From positions 1-64,000 of the forward strand of contig NZ_LT984804.1 in NCBI RefSeq assembly GCF_900250115.1: 64,000 nt of DNA, read 5' to 3'. Shown here piece by piece: positions 25,876-34,675 of the stretch (positions are counted from its first letter, which is position 1; each line of letters begins with the position of its first letter). The notes beneath the pieces were generated by a model. The model had not been told where the DNA came from. It searched no databases and saw nothing but the letters and a program-made list of their open reading frames with translations. The stretch is from Cupriavidus taiwanensis (GTDB lineage: Bacteria; Pseudomonadota; Gammaproteobacteria; Burkholderiales; Burkholderiaceae). The translations under genes and the position numbers were made by a program.

Positions 25876-27133
25876 CTGTATGGACCGGGGACATGGGTAA
25901 CACATGTGCCAGGACATGGGTAACAGTCCAGTCTCCAGTTTAATCGGCCTGCTGTAGGTCTATTGTGGCGACCTTTTGATGGCAGAAGTAGACGTCAAAG
26001 GTGCCGTCCAGATCCACGCGAGGGCGCAGCGCTACGGGCGTTCCGACCAAGGCTCGTCCGACCCGGAACGTCTTTCCTCGGAAACAGATGCGCCCACCGT
26101 CGCCTACCTTTCGCACGATGTCATCGCTGCCGTACTCGATAGGCGGGAGTTCGCGCGGCATCGTCCGTGGACTAGGCGCATAGCGGCTTGCGGGTGTCTC
26201 CATATCCAGCGCGTGGTGTGGGCGCTTGAAGTTGTACACGTGGCGCCAATGGCTGAAGTGATGCTGCGCATCGCCCAGATCCCGGAAGCGCTGGTTGGCC
26301 AACAGCTCTGCCTGCATGGTTCGATGGAAGCGCTCGTCCTTACCGTTGGTCTGCGGATGGCGAGGTCGGCTATGACTGAGCCGCACGCCCAGGCGAATCA
26401 GCCACGCGCCCAGCGTGGTTAATGCTCGGGGCACTGGAGAACCCCAGGGCGGGCCGTTGTCTGCATTGATCCGTTCGGGCAGCCCATAGCGCGCAAAAGC
26501 CTTCTCTAACGCTTCCTGTACGGATTCAAACTGTTCGTTGCCCAAGGCCCTGAGCAGCACATTGAACCGGGAGTGATCGTCCAAGACCGTGAGTGGGTGG
26601 CACCTCTGCGTGTCGGTAGCGAAGTGGCCTTTAAAGTCAATTTGCCATAGTGCATTGGGCCGGTCGTGCTCGAAGCGCTGCCAGGCTGTAGCGGCCGCGC
26701 TGGCGGCCGCATCGATCAAGCCATGGCGGCGCAGCACCCAATTGACTGTGCTCGGGGCGATTTGGACGCAGTGGTCACGCTCCAGCACGCGTGCGATCTT
26801 GCGGGCGCCCCAGGCCGAATGTTCGGCTCGTATCGCTAGCACGCTCTCTTCGACGGCAGCTGGAGTTCGGCCGGGAGAGCTATGTGGCCGCCGAGTTCGG
26901 TCGTCCAGATCCTCTCGGTTCAACCACTTGTAACCGGTCTTGCGACTGATGCAGAAGCGGCGGCAAAGCTCCGCAATATTGGCGTCCGCCTGGCGTGCCA
27001 GGCGGACGAACTCTTCTCTTTGCTGCTTCACGGTGGTTTGGCTCCAGGGCAACGTTTTCCTCCCGCTGACTAAGCGGGAAAAGTGTTACCCATGTCCTGG
27101 CACACCTGTTACCTATGTCCCCGGTCCATACAG
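25876..27133 (-). mobile_element. IS481-family insertion sequence
   Basis: The element of about 1.26 kb contains one transposase gene. Its ends are about 50-bp near-perfect inverted repeats (25876-25925 with the complement of 27084-27133). Each end contains two direct copies of GGACATGGGTAACA-like sequence, probable transposase-binding sites. The exact ends are uncertain because the inverted symmetry continues into the flanking arms. No target-site duplication could therefore be assigned. Confidence 0.8.
25940..27052 (-). CDS. IS481-family DDE transposase
   Basis: The 370-residue transposase has an N-terminal helix-turn-helix (FCISRKTGYKWLNRE), a second HTH-like segment, and an rve-type DDE core: Asp in WQIDFKG, Asp in NADNGPPW and Glu in GKDERFHRT. 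It appears full length and intact. The start is a TTG at 27052 preceded by GGGAGGAAAACG. The protein then begins M-P-W-S-Q-T-T, as expected for this family. Confidence 0.92.
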   Translation of the reverse strand: MPWSQTTVKQQREEFVRLARQADANIAELCRRFCISRKTGYKWLNREDLDDRTRRPHSSPGRTPAAVEESVLAIRAEHSAWGARKIARVLERDHCVQIAPSTVNWVLRRHGLIDAAASAAATAWQRFEHDRPNALWQIDFKGHFATDTQRCHPLTVLDDHSRFNVLLRALGNEQFESVQEALEKAFARYGLPERINADNGPPWGSPVPRALTTLGAWLIRLGVRLSHSRPRHPQTNGKDERFHRTMQAELLANQRFRDLGDAQHHFSHWRHVYNFKRPHHALDMETPASRYAPSPRTMPRELPPIEYGSDDIVRKVGDGGRICFRGKTFRVGRALVGTPVALRPRVDLDGTFDVYFCHQKVATIDLQQAD

Positions 27134-27607
27134 CCTGCGGGAGAGGGGCGGGGATGAGGGCGGAGCCTCAACGAAGTCGGGGCTCCGACAGCGAAAAAAC
27201 AGGGGCCTGGCGGGCCCGTCAGCGCCCAGCGAGCGCAGCGACGCGTACCGTGCCAGAGCCCACGCTCCGCGCTAGGACTGGCGCGCAGCGCAGCCGAAGG
27301 CGTTCCTGCGACAAGGCCCGCAGCAGGGACCACTCAGCGCTCCGGGCTCGTTCAAACACCATTCCAACGCCCCACCCACCGTCGCGCACCCTCGCGGCAG
27401 GCAGTCCCGCTCTGTGAGGAAGCCCAGCCCCGTACGAAAGCCCAGCGCACACTACGATAAGACATGCTGCCCCAGGGCAGTAAACGCGCTTTTTGGTTAC
27501 TTTTTGGCGCTCGGCCAAAAAGTGACCCGCCCAGGAGGGCGGAACCAGGCGGTTCAAACGCCAACAGCATGTCACCAACAGCGCGCCCACCCAAAGGGCC
27601 CAACACC
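27134..27607 (-). repeat. Right arm of large inverted repeat flanking the IS element
   Basis: This is the counterpart of the left arm in inverted orientation. It contains the hairpin ACTTTTTGGC (27499-27508) with GCCAAAAAGT (27514-27523), which may terminate transcripts from the convergent wzc copy 2. It differs from the left arm by small insertions and many substitutions, so the two copies are not recent identical duplicates. No convincing gene lies in it. Confidence 0.75.
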
Positions 27608-27626
27608 CCCATCCACCAAACAATCC

Positions 27627-29876
27627 CTAAGCCCTCTTAGAACTAGCGCCCCCATACTGATTCATATACCGATACTTCCCAAAATGATAATGCGCCCGAT
27701 ACCACCGCCCCTCCACCTTCAACCCATTGAAAATCACCCCCTTGATATCGCTCCCCGCTTGCACGATCGCGCGCCGCGTCGCCTTGAGTTCTGATGCGGT
27801 GCTGGCATCGGCCCGCGCCACCAGGAACACGGCGCCGGCTTTGGTCGCCAGCACGCCGGCATCCGAAGTGGCCAGCACCGGCGGGGTATCGACCAGCACC
27901 ACGTCGTAGCGGTTCCTGAGCGTGGCCAGCAGCGTATCCATGCCGCGCGTCTGCAGCAGGTCGGCGGCCAGTGGCGGTTCCGAGCCGGTGGCGATGAAGT
28001 CGAGTCCCGGCACCACGTCGCGCTGCAGCACCTGCTCCAGCGGCGTGCCGGTCAGCAGTTCGGTCAGCCCCGGCACGCGCGGCTTGCCGAAATGGTGGTT
28101 GAGCCCGCCGCGACGCAGGTCGGCGTCGACCAGCACCACGCGGCGCCCGGCGGTGGCCAGCACCGTGGCGAAGTTGGCCGAGATGAATGACTTGCCCACT
28201 TCCGGCGCCGGCCCGGTGATCACCACCACGTTGTTGCTATCGCTGTTGAGCAGCGCAAACTGCAGCGAGGTGCGGAAGCTGCGCAGGCTTTCCACGGCCG
28301 GGTCGTCCGGCATGCGCCTGGCGAGCAGCTTGTCGATATCGGGTCCGCCGCGCAGGCGCGTCTGCGCGGCGCTGTAGGGCACCGTGGCGTACACCGTCAT
28401 GCCGGTCTCGCGCTCGATCTCGTCCGCATCGGCGACGCCGCCATCGAACAGCCGGCGCAGCACCACCACCGCGGTGCCGGCCAGCAGGCCCAGCAGCACC
28501 GAGGCCGCGGCGATCAGCTTGCGGTTGGGCTTGACCGGGCGGATCGGCACCTCGGCCGGGTCGACCAGCCGCGCCGTGCCGATCTTGCTGGCCTTGACCA
28601 GCCTGAGCTGCTGCACGTCGTTCAGCAGTGACTGGTACATCTCGGTGCTGACCCGGACATCGCGCATCAGCCGCAGCACGTTCTGCTCGAGATCCGGCAG
28701 GCGCTGGATCTTGCCGCCGACGGCGCCGATCTCGGCGTTCACGTCGGCAATCTGCTTGTCCATGATCTCGATGGCCGGATGGTTGGGCGTAAAGCGCGCA
28801 ATCAGTTCCTGGCGCCGCTGGCGCAAGTCCGCCAGCTTGGTCTGCGCGGCCACCGACTGCGACAGCACCAGCCGCGATTCTTCGTTCAGGTCGATGGTGC
28901 CGCGCTGGTTGCGCATGTTGTTGTAGCGCGACTCGGCGCCTTCCAGCTGCTGCTTGAGCTGCGGCAGCTGCGCTTCCAGGAAGGCCAGCGACTTCTCGGC
29001 CTCGGCGGCCTTGCGGCGCAGGTTCTGCTCGACATACTCGTTGCCGATCTCGTTCAGGATGGCGGCGGTGTTCTCGGCCGAAGTGCCCTCCAGCGCCACG
29101 CCGATCACGCCGCTCTGCTTGCCGCGCTCGGTGATCATCAGCTGGCTCTGCAGGTCGGCGATGGCCACCGCGCGCGGCACGCGCGAGACATGGAACACCG
29201 CGCCGGGGCGGCCTTCGAGCTGGCTGATCTCGATGGTAACGGTGCCGCTCTGGGTCGCCACCGTCAGCGGCATGCCGACGCGGCCTTCGGCCTCGGCATC
29301 GTTGCTGGCGAAGGCCAGCCGGTACTTGCCGTTGCCCAGCGCGGTCACCGTGATCAGCCGGCGCTCCATCGCCGGCGGCACGTCCAGGCGGGATACCGCG
29401 ATCGCTTCGCTGCCCCAGGCATAGCCGCCCTTGCCGAACAGGCCCGGCTGCGACAGCTCGCGGTTGAAGCCGGCCACGGCCGCGCCGATCACCGGGAAGT
29501 AGTACGGCGACGCGGACACGTCCAGCTGCAGCGCGTCGACTGCCTTGCCTACCACCATGCGCGAGCGCAGCAGCTCGATCTCGGTCGAAGGGGCGGGCCT
29601 GGCGTCGTATACCGGCGACACGGTGGCGGTGGGCTTGTTGGTGTTGTTGACGTTGCCGCTGTTCTGGTCCTCCACCTGCACCAGGATGTCGGCGCGGTAG
29701 ACCGGCCTGGACAGCAACGCGAACAGCAGGCCCACGGCCATTACCGCCGCGGCGACCGCGATGAAGGTCCAGCGGTAACGGATCAGCACGTCGACATACG
29801 AAGTCAGGTCCGACGACGGCTCATCGCCTTCCGGGGCCTGGGCCTCGTAGTCACGCAGGTTCTTGATGTTGCTCAT
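27627..29876 (-). CDS. wzc: Wzc-type tyrosine autokinase / chain-length regulator, copy 2
   Basis: The 749-residue protein has the full Wzc architecture: a membrane segment near residues 35-55, a periplasmic Wzz domain with coiled coils (about 270-400), a second membrane helix near 440-460, and a cytoplasmic BY kinase with Walker A GPAPEVGKSF (about residue 555), Walker A' LVDADLRRGG and Walker B LVDTPPV. Unlike copy 1 it ends in a tyrosine cluster (five Tyr in the last 25 residues, around RWYRAHYHFGKYRY), the expected autophosphorylation site. ATG 29876 has GGGGAGG upstream and overlaps the wzb stop by 4 bp, so wza-wzb-wzc form an operon. Confidence 0.95.
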   Translation of the reverse strand: MSNIKNLRDYEAQAPEGDEPSSDLTSYVDVLIRYRWTFIAVAAAVMAVGLLFALLSRPVYRADILVQVEDQNSGNVNNTNKPTATVSPVYDARPAPSTEIELLRSRMVVGKAVDALQLDVSASPYYFPVIGAAVAGFNRELSQPGLFGKGGYAWGSEAIAVSRLDVPPAMERRLITVTALGNGKYRLAFASNDAEAEGRVGMPLTVATQSGTVTIEISQLEGRPGAVFHVSRVPRAVAIADLQSQLMITERGKQSGVIGVALEGTSAENTAAILNEIGNEYVEQNLRRKAAEAEKSLAFLEAQLPQLKQQLEGAESRYNNMRNQRGTIDLNEESRLVLSQSVAAQTKLADLRQRRQELIARFTPNHPAIEIMDKQIADVNAEIGAVGGKIQRLPDLEQNVLRLMRDVRVSTEMYQSLLNDVQQLRLVKASKIGTARLVDPAEVPIRPVKPNRKLIAAASVLLGLLAGTAVVVLRRLFDGGVADADEIERETGMTVYATVPYSAAQTRLRGGPDIDKLLARRMPDDPAVESLRSFRTSLQFALLNSDSNNVVVITGPAPEVGKSFISANFATVLATAGRRVVLVDADLRRGGLNHHFGKPRVPGLTELLTGTPLEQVLQRDVVPGLDFIATGSEPPLAADLLQTRGMDTLLATLRNRYDVVLVDTPPVLATSDAGVLATKAGAVFLVARADASTASELKATRRAIVQAGSDIKGVIFNGLKVEGRWYRAHYHFGKYRYMNQYGGASSKRA

Positions 29877-30337
29877 GTTGCCTCCCCGTAGCGGGTTGCC
29901 TGTGCTTCGGATTGAATCTGTGCGGTCCATGCCTGCACGCCCTCGCGGATCAGCCCCAGCACGATCAGGAACATTGCCTGCGAGCCGCCGTAGGGATCGG
30001 GAATATCCGCCTGCGCGGCCTCGCACAGGCGGAAGGTCTTGCCGCGCGCCCTCGGGAAACGCTGCTCCAGCCATTCGCGTTGCTCGCTGTCCATCACCAG
30101 CACCAGGTCCGCGCCGTCGACCATGTCGTCATCGAGTTCGCGCGCGCGATGCGCGGCCAGGTCCAGGCCGTCCTTGGCCAGCAGCCGGATCACGCGCGGA
30201 TCGGCGCCGGCGCCCACCGGCGGCGCCAGCCCGGCGGAGCTGATGTGGCAGTCGGGCAAGGCCTGGCGCAGCAGGTCGGCGGCCATCGGGCTGCGGCAGC
30301 GGTTGCCCAGGCACACCACCAGAATGGAGCGGATCAT
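29873..30337 (-). CDS. wzb: Low-molecular-weight protein tyrosine phosphatase
   Basis: This 154-residue phosphatase carries the C-x5-R-S signature as CLGNRCRS (Cys9, Arg15) and the acid loop DPYG near its C terminus. It would dephosphorylate the Tyr cluster of the adjacent Wzc and so control polymerisation cycles. The ATG at 30337 puts the P-loop at the normal position; the ATG at 30376 would add 13 residues. It overlaps wzc by 4 bp and lies 42 bp after wza. Confidence 0.93.
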   Translation of the reverse strand: MIRSILVVCLGNRCRSPMAADLLRQALPDCHISSAGLAPPVGAGADPRVIRLLAKDGLDLAAHRARELDDDMVDGADLVLVMDSEQREWLEQRFPRARGKTFRLCEAAQADIPDPYGGSQAMFLIVLGLIREGVQAWTAQIQSEAQATRYGEAT

Positions 30338-30379
30338 CGGGGCTTCATCGGAGCTCAGGGGCGGCGCCAGCAGCATGGC

Positions 30380-31555
30380 TCAAGGTCGGGTAGCGAGACT
30401 GTTGACGCCCACCAGCGGGCTCACCACCAGGGTCATGACGCGGCTCCACCGCACCACTTCGCGGGCATCGACGTAGACCACGTCCTTGGGCTCGAGCTCG
30501 AAGCCTTCGGCAATCGCCAGCGCCACCGGCGAGGTGCCGTCGAGGTGGAACACCTTGGGCGAATCGGTGGTGGTCTTGCGGATCACGTAGATCTGCTCGG
30601 CATTGGCGGAGTTGGGGTTGACGCCGCCGGCATCGCCCAGCGCCTCGTTCAGCGTCATGCGCCCGTTGCGCATCAGCAGCGAGGTCGGCCGGACCACTTC
30701 GCCGGTGACGAAGACCTTGCTGTCCTCGCGCTGCTCGACGCGCACGATGTCGCCCGAGCGCAGCAGGATGCGCGACGGATCGACACCCTTGGCCAGCATC
30801 GCCGGGATGTTTACGTACCAGCTGCGTTCGCCGCGGGTTACGCGCACGCGGCTGTTGTCGCCGGTGTTGTTGAGCACGCCGCCGGCGCGGTTCAGCGCCT
30901 CGACCAGCGTCATCGGCGCATCGTCGATGGCGAGCATGCCGGGGGTTCGGACCTCGCCGTCGACATAGACGCGCTGGCTGCGGAAGCCCAGCACGCGCAC
31001 CGTCATCTGCGGGTTGCGCACCACGCGCGATAGCACACGCGCCATCTCGTCGCGGACCTGGTTCGCGGTCTTGCCGGAGACCTTCATCACGCCGGCATAG
31101 GGGAACTGGATGTCGCCGTTGGGGCTGACCACATAGCCCGGCATGTTGGAGCCGCTGGTCGAGGCCGGCACCTCGAAGGCCGCGCCGATGCTGTAGGTCT
31201 GCGTCGGGAACACCAGTTCCGGGTGGTCCCACACCACCACCGAGATGATGTCGCCCGGCCCGATCACGTAGGGCTTGGGCGTGGCGAACAGTTCCTCGAC
31301 GCGATCGTTGGTGGGCTTGCTCTTGGCGCGCAGCTCGCGCACCAGGTCCATGGTGATCGGGGTGATGTCCGGCTTGGCGTCAGGGCCGACGGCATCGACG
31401 TTCGCGGTGGGGCTGAAGTGCATACCCGGCGATGCGGCGCAGCCGCCCAGCAGCAGGGCGGCGCCGAGCATGGCGCACAGGCCCGTCAGGGGGCGCTGGC
31501 GCAAGCAGCGGGTGCGGTGGGTGAGGCAAGCGGTGCGGCATTGACTGGTTTCCAC
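30380..31555 (-). CDS. wza: Outer-membrane polysaccharide export lipoprotein
   Basis: The 391-residue Wza-family protein forms the outer-membrane translocation channel. It has a lipobox LLLGGC with Cys39 as lipidation site, a polysaccharide-export domain (YVIGPGDIISVVVWDH near residue 90), then SLBB repeats (VYVDGEVRTPG and VFVTGEVVRPT). Transmembrane-helix sequence at the C terminus is weak. I prefer the GTG at 31555 because AGGAG lies 7 bases upstream; ATG 31573 in the same frame is the alternative. It is the first gene of the wza-wzb-wzc operon. The 173-bp gap to the upstream acetyltransferase may hold a promoter. Confidence 0.92.
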   Translation of the reverse strand: METSQCRTACLTHRTRCLRQRPLTGLCAMLGAALLLGGCAASPGMHFSPTANVDAVGPDAKPDITPITMDLVRELRAKSKPTNDRVEELFATPKPYVIGPGDIISVVVWDHPELVFPTQTYSIGAAFEVPASTSGSNMPGYVVSPNGDIQFPYAGVMKVSGKTANQVRDEMARVLSRVVRNPQMTVRVLGFRSQRVYVDGEVRTPGMLAIDDAPMTLVEALNRAGGVLNNTGDNSRVRVTRGERSWYVNIPAMLAKGVDPSRILLRSGDIVRVEQREDSKVFVTGEVVRPTSLLMRNGRMTLNEALGDAGGVNPNSANAEQIYVIRKTTTDSPKVFHLDGTSPVALAIAEGFELEPKDVVYVDAREVVRWSRVMTLVVSPLVGVNSLATRP

Positions 31556-31728
31556 GACATTGCTCCTGCACATTGGGGCGCGCCCGCGCTGGGACGGCAG
31601 GCCCTGATGCTCCCAGCCTAGGGCGGCGGGTAGCGTGAATCGGTGCGCTCTCGCACACTGCCGCGGAGCCTTGGGTGGCCTGCCGCGCACTGGTCGAATG
31701 CGCCGCTGGCATGCGCTCCGGCGGCTGC

Positions 31729-32283
31729 TCACGGCTGCGGGCGGCGCTGGCCGATGGCGCGCGCAGGGGTGCCGCCATACACCGTCCACGCTTCGCGCAG
31801 CGGCTTGGTGACCACCGTGCGCGGCGCGATCACCGCGCCTTCGGGCAAGGTCACGCCGGGCGAGATGAACGCTTCGGCGCACACCCACACATGGCGCTCC
31901 AGCGTGATCGGCGCCGCGATCAGCTGGAAGGTCTCGCTGTTGTAGTCGTGCGACCCCGTGCACAGGTGCGAGCCTTGTGACACGATGGCGTAGTCGCCGA
32001 GCGTGATCGGACTGATGTTGTAGAGGGTCACGCCGTCGGCGACGGCGGTGTGCTCGCCCATCACCAGGTTCCACGGCGCCCAGATCCGCGCGGCGGGGTA
32101 GACCCGCGCATCGCGGCCGAGGCGGGCGCCGAACAGCCGCAGCAGCGCGGCGCGCCAGGCATGCATCGGGCGCAGGCTGGGGCGGAACAGCCACAGCCAT
32201 ACCCAGTTCCATAGCTGCCGGCGTACACGGTTGGACAGCGAAAACGACGGGCCGGAGGTGCGGTGGGTGTGCTGAATGATCAT
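31729..32283 (-). CDS. WcaF-like hexapeptide-repeat acetyltransferase
   Basis: The 184-residue left-handed-beta-helix acetyltransferase resembles WcaF/CysE-type sugar O-acetyltransferases. Hexapeptide repeats run from about residue 65 to 165 (ARIWAPWNLVMG, VTLYNISPITLG, VWVCAEAFISPG). The active-site His is likely in HLCTGSHDYN. It probably O-acetylates a sugar of the repeat unit using acetyl-CoA. It lies upstream of wza on the same strand and is divergent from the glycosyltransferase at 32556. Confidence 0.85.
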   Translation of the reverse strand: MIIQHTHRTSGPSFSLSNRVRRQLWNWVWLWLFRPSLRPMHAWRAALLRLFGARLGRDARVYPAARIWAPWNLVMGEHTAVADGVTLYNISPITLGDYAIVSQGSHLCTGSHDYNSETFQLIAAPITLERHVWVCAEAFISPGVTLPEGAVIAPRTVVTKPLREAWTVYGGTPARAIGQRRPQP

Positions 32284-32555
32284 ACGGAGCGTTCCGGGGC
32301 GGCGGGCATTGCGGCGATGCTCGCCCGAAGCCGGCCCGCGCATCGGTGCGCCGCGCCACAGAAGCCGGGCAGGAAGCCGGTTACGAAGCCGGGCACGAAG
32401 CCGGTGGAAGGGCGACCGGGCGTGCCGCGGCCGCGCCCACGCTCCATGCAGGTGCGCCAGCGCACGGAACGGCACCCCTGCGCTGGCGCATGCTGCAGGC
32501 AGGACACCGCTTGCCCAGACCTGCGTGCGCGCGGTGCGACCGGAGCCATGACGCG

Positions 32556-33680
32556 ATGATGCATCCCTTGCAGCTGCGCGAGACCCCTGCGCCGCTGCCC
32601 AGCATCCTGATCTACAGCGCCCCCTTCCATCCGTTGGTCGGCGGCATGGAGCGGTTCGCCGAGGAGCTGGCGCGCGGGCTGGCGGAACTGGGCTACCCCG
32701 TCGAAGTGGCCACGCGCACGCCGGCCGCGCCGGGCGACGCCACCACCTTCCCGTTCACCGTGACGCGGGTCAGCGGCAAGCTGCAGCTCGCGCGCGCCAT
32801 GTTGCGCCACCGCCGCGTGCTGTTCGTCGGCCTGACCTTCTACGACGTGATGCTGGCCAGCGCGCTGCGCCGGCGCATCGTGCTGACGCACCACGGCCCC
32901 TACGTGATCCATGGCCACACCCGCGGCACCTGGACCGGTGCGATCAAGCGCTGGCTGTCGCGCTTCTACGACGGCATCTGCGTCAGCCACTACCTGGCCG
33001 GCTGGCTGCCGGGCCGGCCGCTGGTGATCCACAACGGCTATCGCGACGACCTGTTCACCGCGGTGCCGCCAGCCGCCGCGCGGCCGCCGGGAAGCTTCAT
33101 CTTCGTCGGGCGGCTGGTGTCCGAAAAAGGCGCGGACCTGCTGGTGCGCAGCTTCGCGCGCCTGCACGCGGGGCATCCCCAGGCGCGGCTGACCATCGTC
33201 GGCGACGGGCCCGAGCGCGAGGCTCTGGGGCGGCTGGCCGACCGGCTGGGTTGCGCGGCGTCGGTTCACTTTGCCGGCTGCCAGTGCCCCGCCGGCGTGG
33301 CGGCGATGCTCGGCCGGCATCGATGCCTGGTGGCGCCGTCGCTAGGCTACGAGTCGTTTGGCATCGTCGCGCTGGAAGGCCTGGCGGCGGGCTGCGAAGT
33401 GATCGTCAGCCGGCGCGGCGGCCTGCCCGAAGCGGTCGGCGACTTCGGCTGGGTCGTGGAGCCGGCACTCGAGCCGCTGCATGCGGCCATGGCGGCGGTG
33501 CTGGCCGGCGCGTCACGACGCGACGAAACCGGCACGCAACAGTTCCTGCGCGAGCACGAACGCAGAGTGGTGGCGCATCGCTATGCCGAGGCCATCGCGC
33601 GCTTCACCCAGCATCCCAGAGAGCCGCGCGAGCGCGTGCCGTTCAACCCCGAGCAGCGGGGTTCCGAAGCGGGCCGCTAG
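32556..33680 (+). CDS. Glycosyltransferase family 4
   Basis: The 374-residue GT-B glycosyltransferase has the N-terminal acceptor domain (YSAPFHPLVGGMERF) and the C-terminal nucleotide-sugar domain (FIFVGRLVSEKGADLL, then the E-x7-E motif in YESFGIVALEGLA). It adds a sugar to the lipid-linked repeat unit on the cytoplasmic face. Donor and acceptor cannot be read from sequence. The ATG at 32556 gives a standard start. Its 3' end overlaps the convergent deacetylase gene by 4 bp. Confidence 0.88.
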   Translation: MMHPLQLRETPAPLPSILIYSAPFHPLVGGMERFAEELARGLAELGYPVEVATRTPAAPGDATTFPFTVTRVSGKLQLARAMLRHRRVLFVGLTFYDVMLASALRRRIVLTHHGPYVIHGHTRGTWTGAIKRWLSRFYDGICVSHYLAGWLPGRPLVIHNGYRDDLFTAVPPAAARPPGSFIFVGRLVSEKGADLLVRSFARLHAGHPQARLTIVGDGPEREALGRLADRLGCAASVHFAGCQCPAGVAAMLGRHRCLVAPSLGYESFGIVALEGLAAGCEVIVSRRGGLPEAVGDFGWVVEPALEPLHAAMAAVLAGASRRDETGTQQFLREHERRVVAHRYAEAIARFTQHPREPRERVPFNPEQRGSEAGR

Positions 33681-34402
33681 GCTTCGCGCCAGCGGTCTTC
33701 GTGCGCGGTCAGGCATTTGCGCAGGAAGCCGAACACGCCGGTAGCGCAATAGACGCTGACGCGGGGCAGGCCGAACGGGTCGTCGCTGGCCCGGGCCAGC
33801 CCGCGCGCGGTGATGGTGGCGTTGGCGTAGCCCGCCTCGCGCACCATCTCGCGGTGCGCGGCGTCCTGGCTGCCGTAGGGATAGCAGAAGGCGGTCACCG
33901 GCACGCCCAGCCACTGTTCCAGCTCATCCTTGGACGCGGCGATCTGCCGGCGCGCCTCGTGCGGCGCCATGCGGCGCAGGTCGACATGGTCCAGCGTATG
34001 CGAGCCGACCTCATGGCCGCCCTGGTGCCACGCGCGCATCTGCGCCACGCTCATCAGCGCCGCGGGGCGGATGCCAAGGTCCCGGTCCCAGACATTGCTG
34101 CCCGACAGCTGGCGCGAGACAAAGTAATTGGTGGCGGTGAAGCCCAGCGCATCGAGCGCGGGCATGGCGTGCTCGAACACGTTGCGGAAGCCGTCGTCGA
34201 AGGTGATGCCGAACACTTTGCCGCTGCGCTCGCCATGAAGGTACGGCATCAGGTCGCGCATGCTCAGGCCGCGATAGCCGAGCCGGTGCATCAGCCGCAT
34301 CTGGCGGCGAAAACGCGCGGGCGGCACCCACAGCCCGCGCCCGGGCGAGCGGCGTGGCGGCGGCGCATCGATCTGGTGGTACATCAGGATCGGAATCGGC
34401 AT
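33677..34402 (-). CDS. Polysaccharide deacetylase (NodB-type)
   Basis: This 241-residue carbohydrate esterase 4 protein has the catalytic TFDDGF motif (general base and metal Asp), the metal-binding SHTLDH motif (H-x3-H) and FCYPYG further on. It would remove N- or O-acetyl groups from the polymer or a precursor. No convincing signal peptide is visible with the ATG at 34402, which starts MPIPILMYHQ as in many relatives; ATG 34426 is an alternative. It is embedded between glycosyltransferase genes on the opposite strand. Confidence 0.82.
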   Translation of the reverse strand: MPIPILMYHQIDAPPPRRSPGRGLWVPPARFRRQMRLMHRLGYRGLSMRDLMPYLHGERSGKVFGITFDDGFRNVFEHAMPALDALGFTATNYFVSRQLSGSNVWDRDLGIRPAALMSVAQMRAWHQGGHEVGSHTLDHVDLRRMAPHEARRQIAASKDELEQWLGVPVTAFCYPYGSQDAAHREMVREAGYANATITARGLARASDDPFGLPRVSVYCATGVFGFLRKCLTAHEDRWREA

Positions 34403-34675
34403 GGCAGGGACCAAGGTGCGCGCCATGCGGATGGCGCCGGTGCAAGCCATTCTGGTGCGCTGCAAGGGCCGGCTCGGTGCGCTGGTCCACATTGGCCAGG
34501 CCGCGCCGGCCCTGGCCGGCGCGGGTGTGTGGCAGCGAACAGAGGCCGCGGGCGCGCTGGCTCATGCTGCGCTCACGAGGACGTATGGCCGCGCTTGCCT
34601 TTGGCGCCAGCCCCGAAGGCCAGTGCCCGGCACAGAGCGGGCACGATGCGCGGATTCCGGAGATCGCCCTGCACC

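Noticed and set aside
25570..25920. Hypothetical-protein-like readings within the repeat arms
   Set aside because: They occur in several frames on both strands, lack start signals, and correspond to the repeated non-coding sequence.
31486..31560. A 24-codon reading starting with ATG at 31560 overlapping the wza start
   Set aside because: Its AGGAG would be only 2 bases from the ATG, whereas the GTG of wza is at the ideal distance. The peptide has no recognisable feature.
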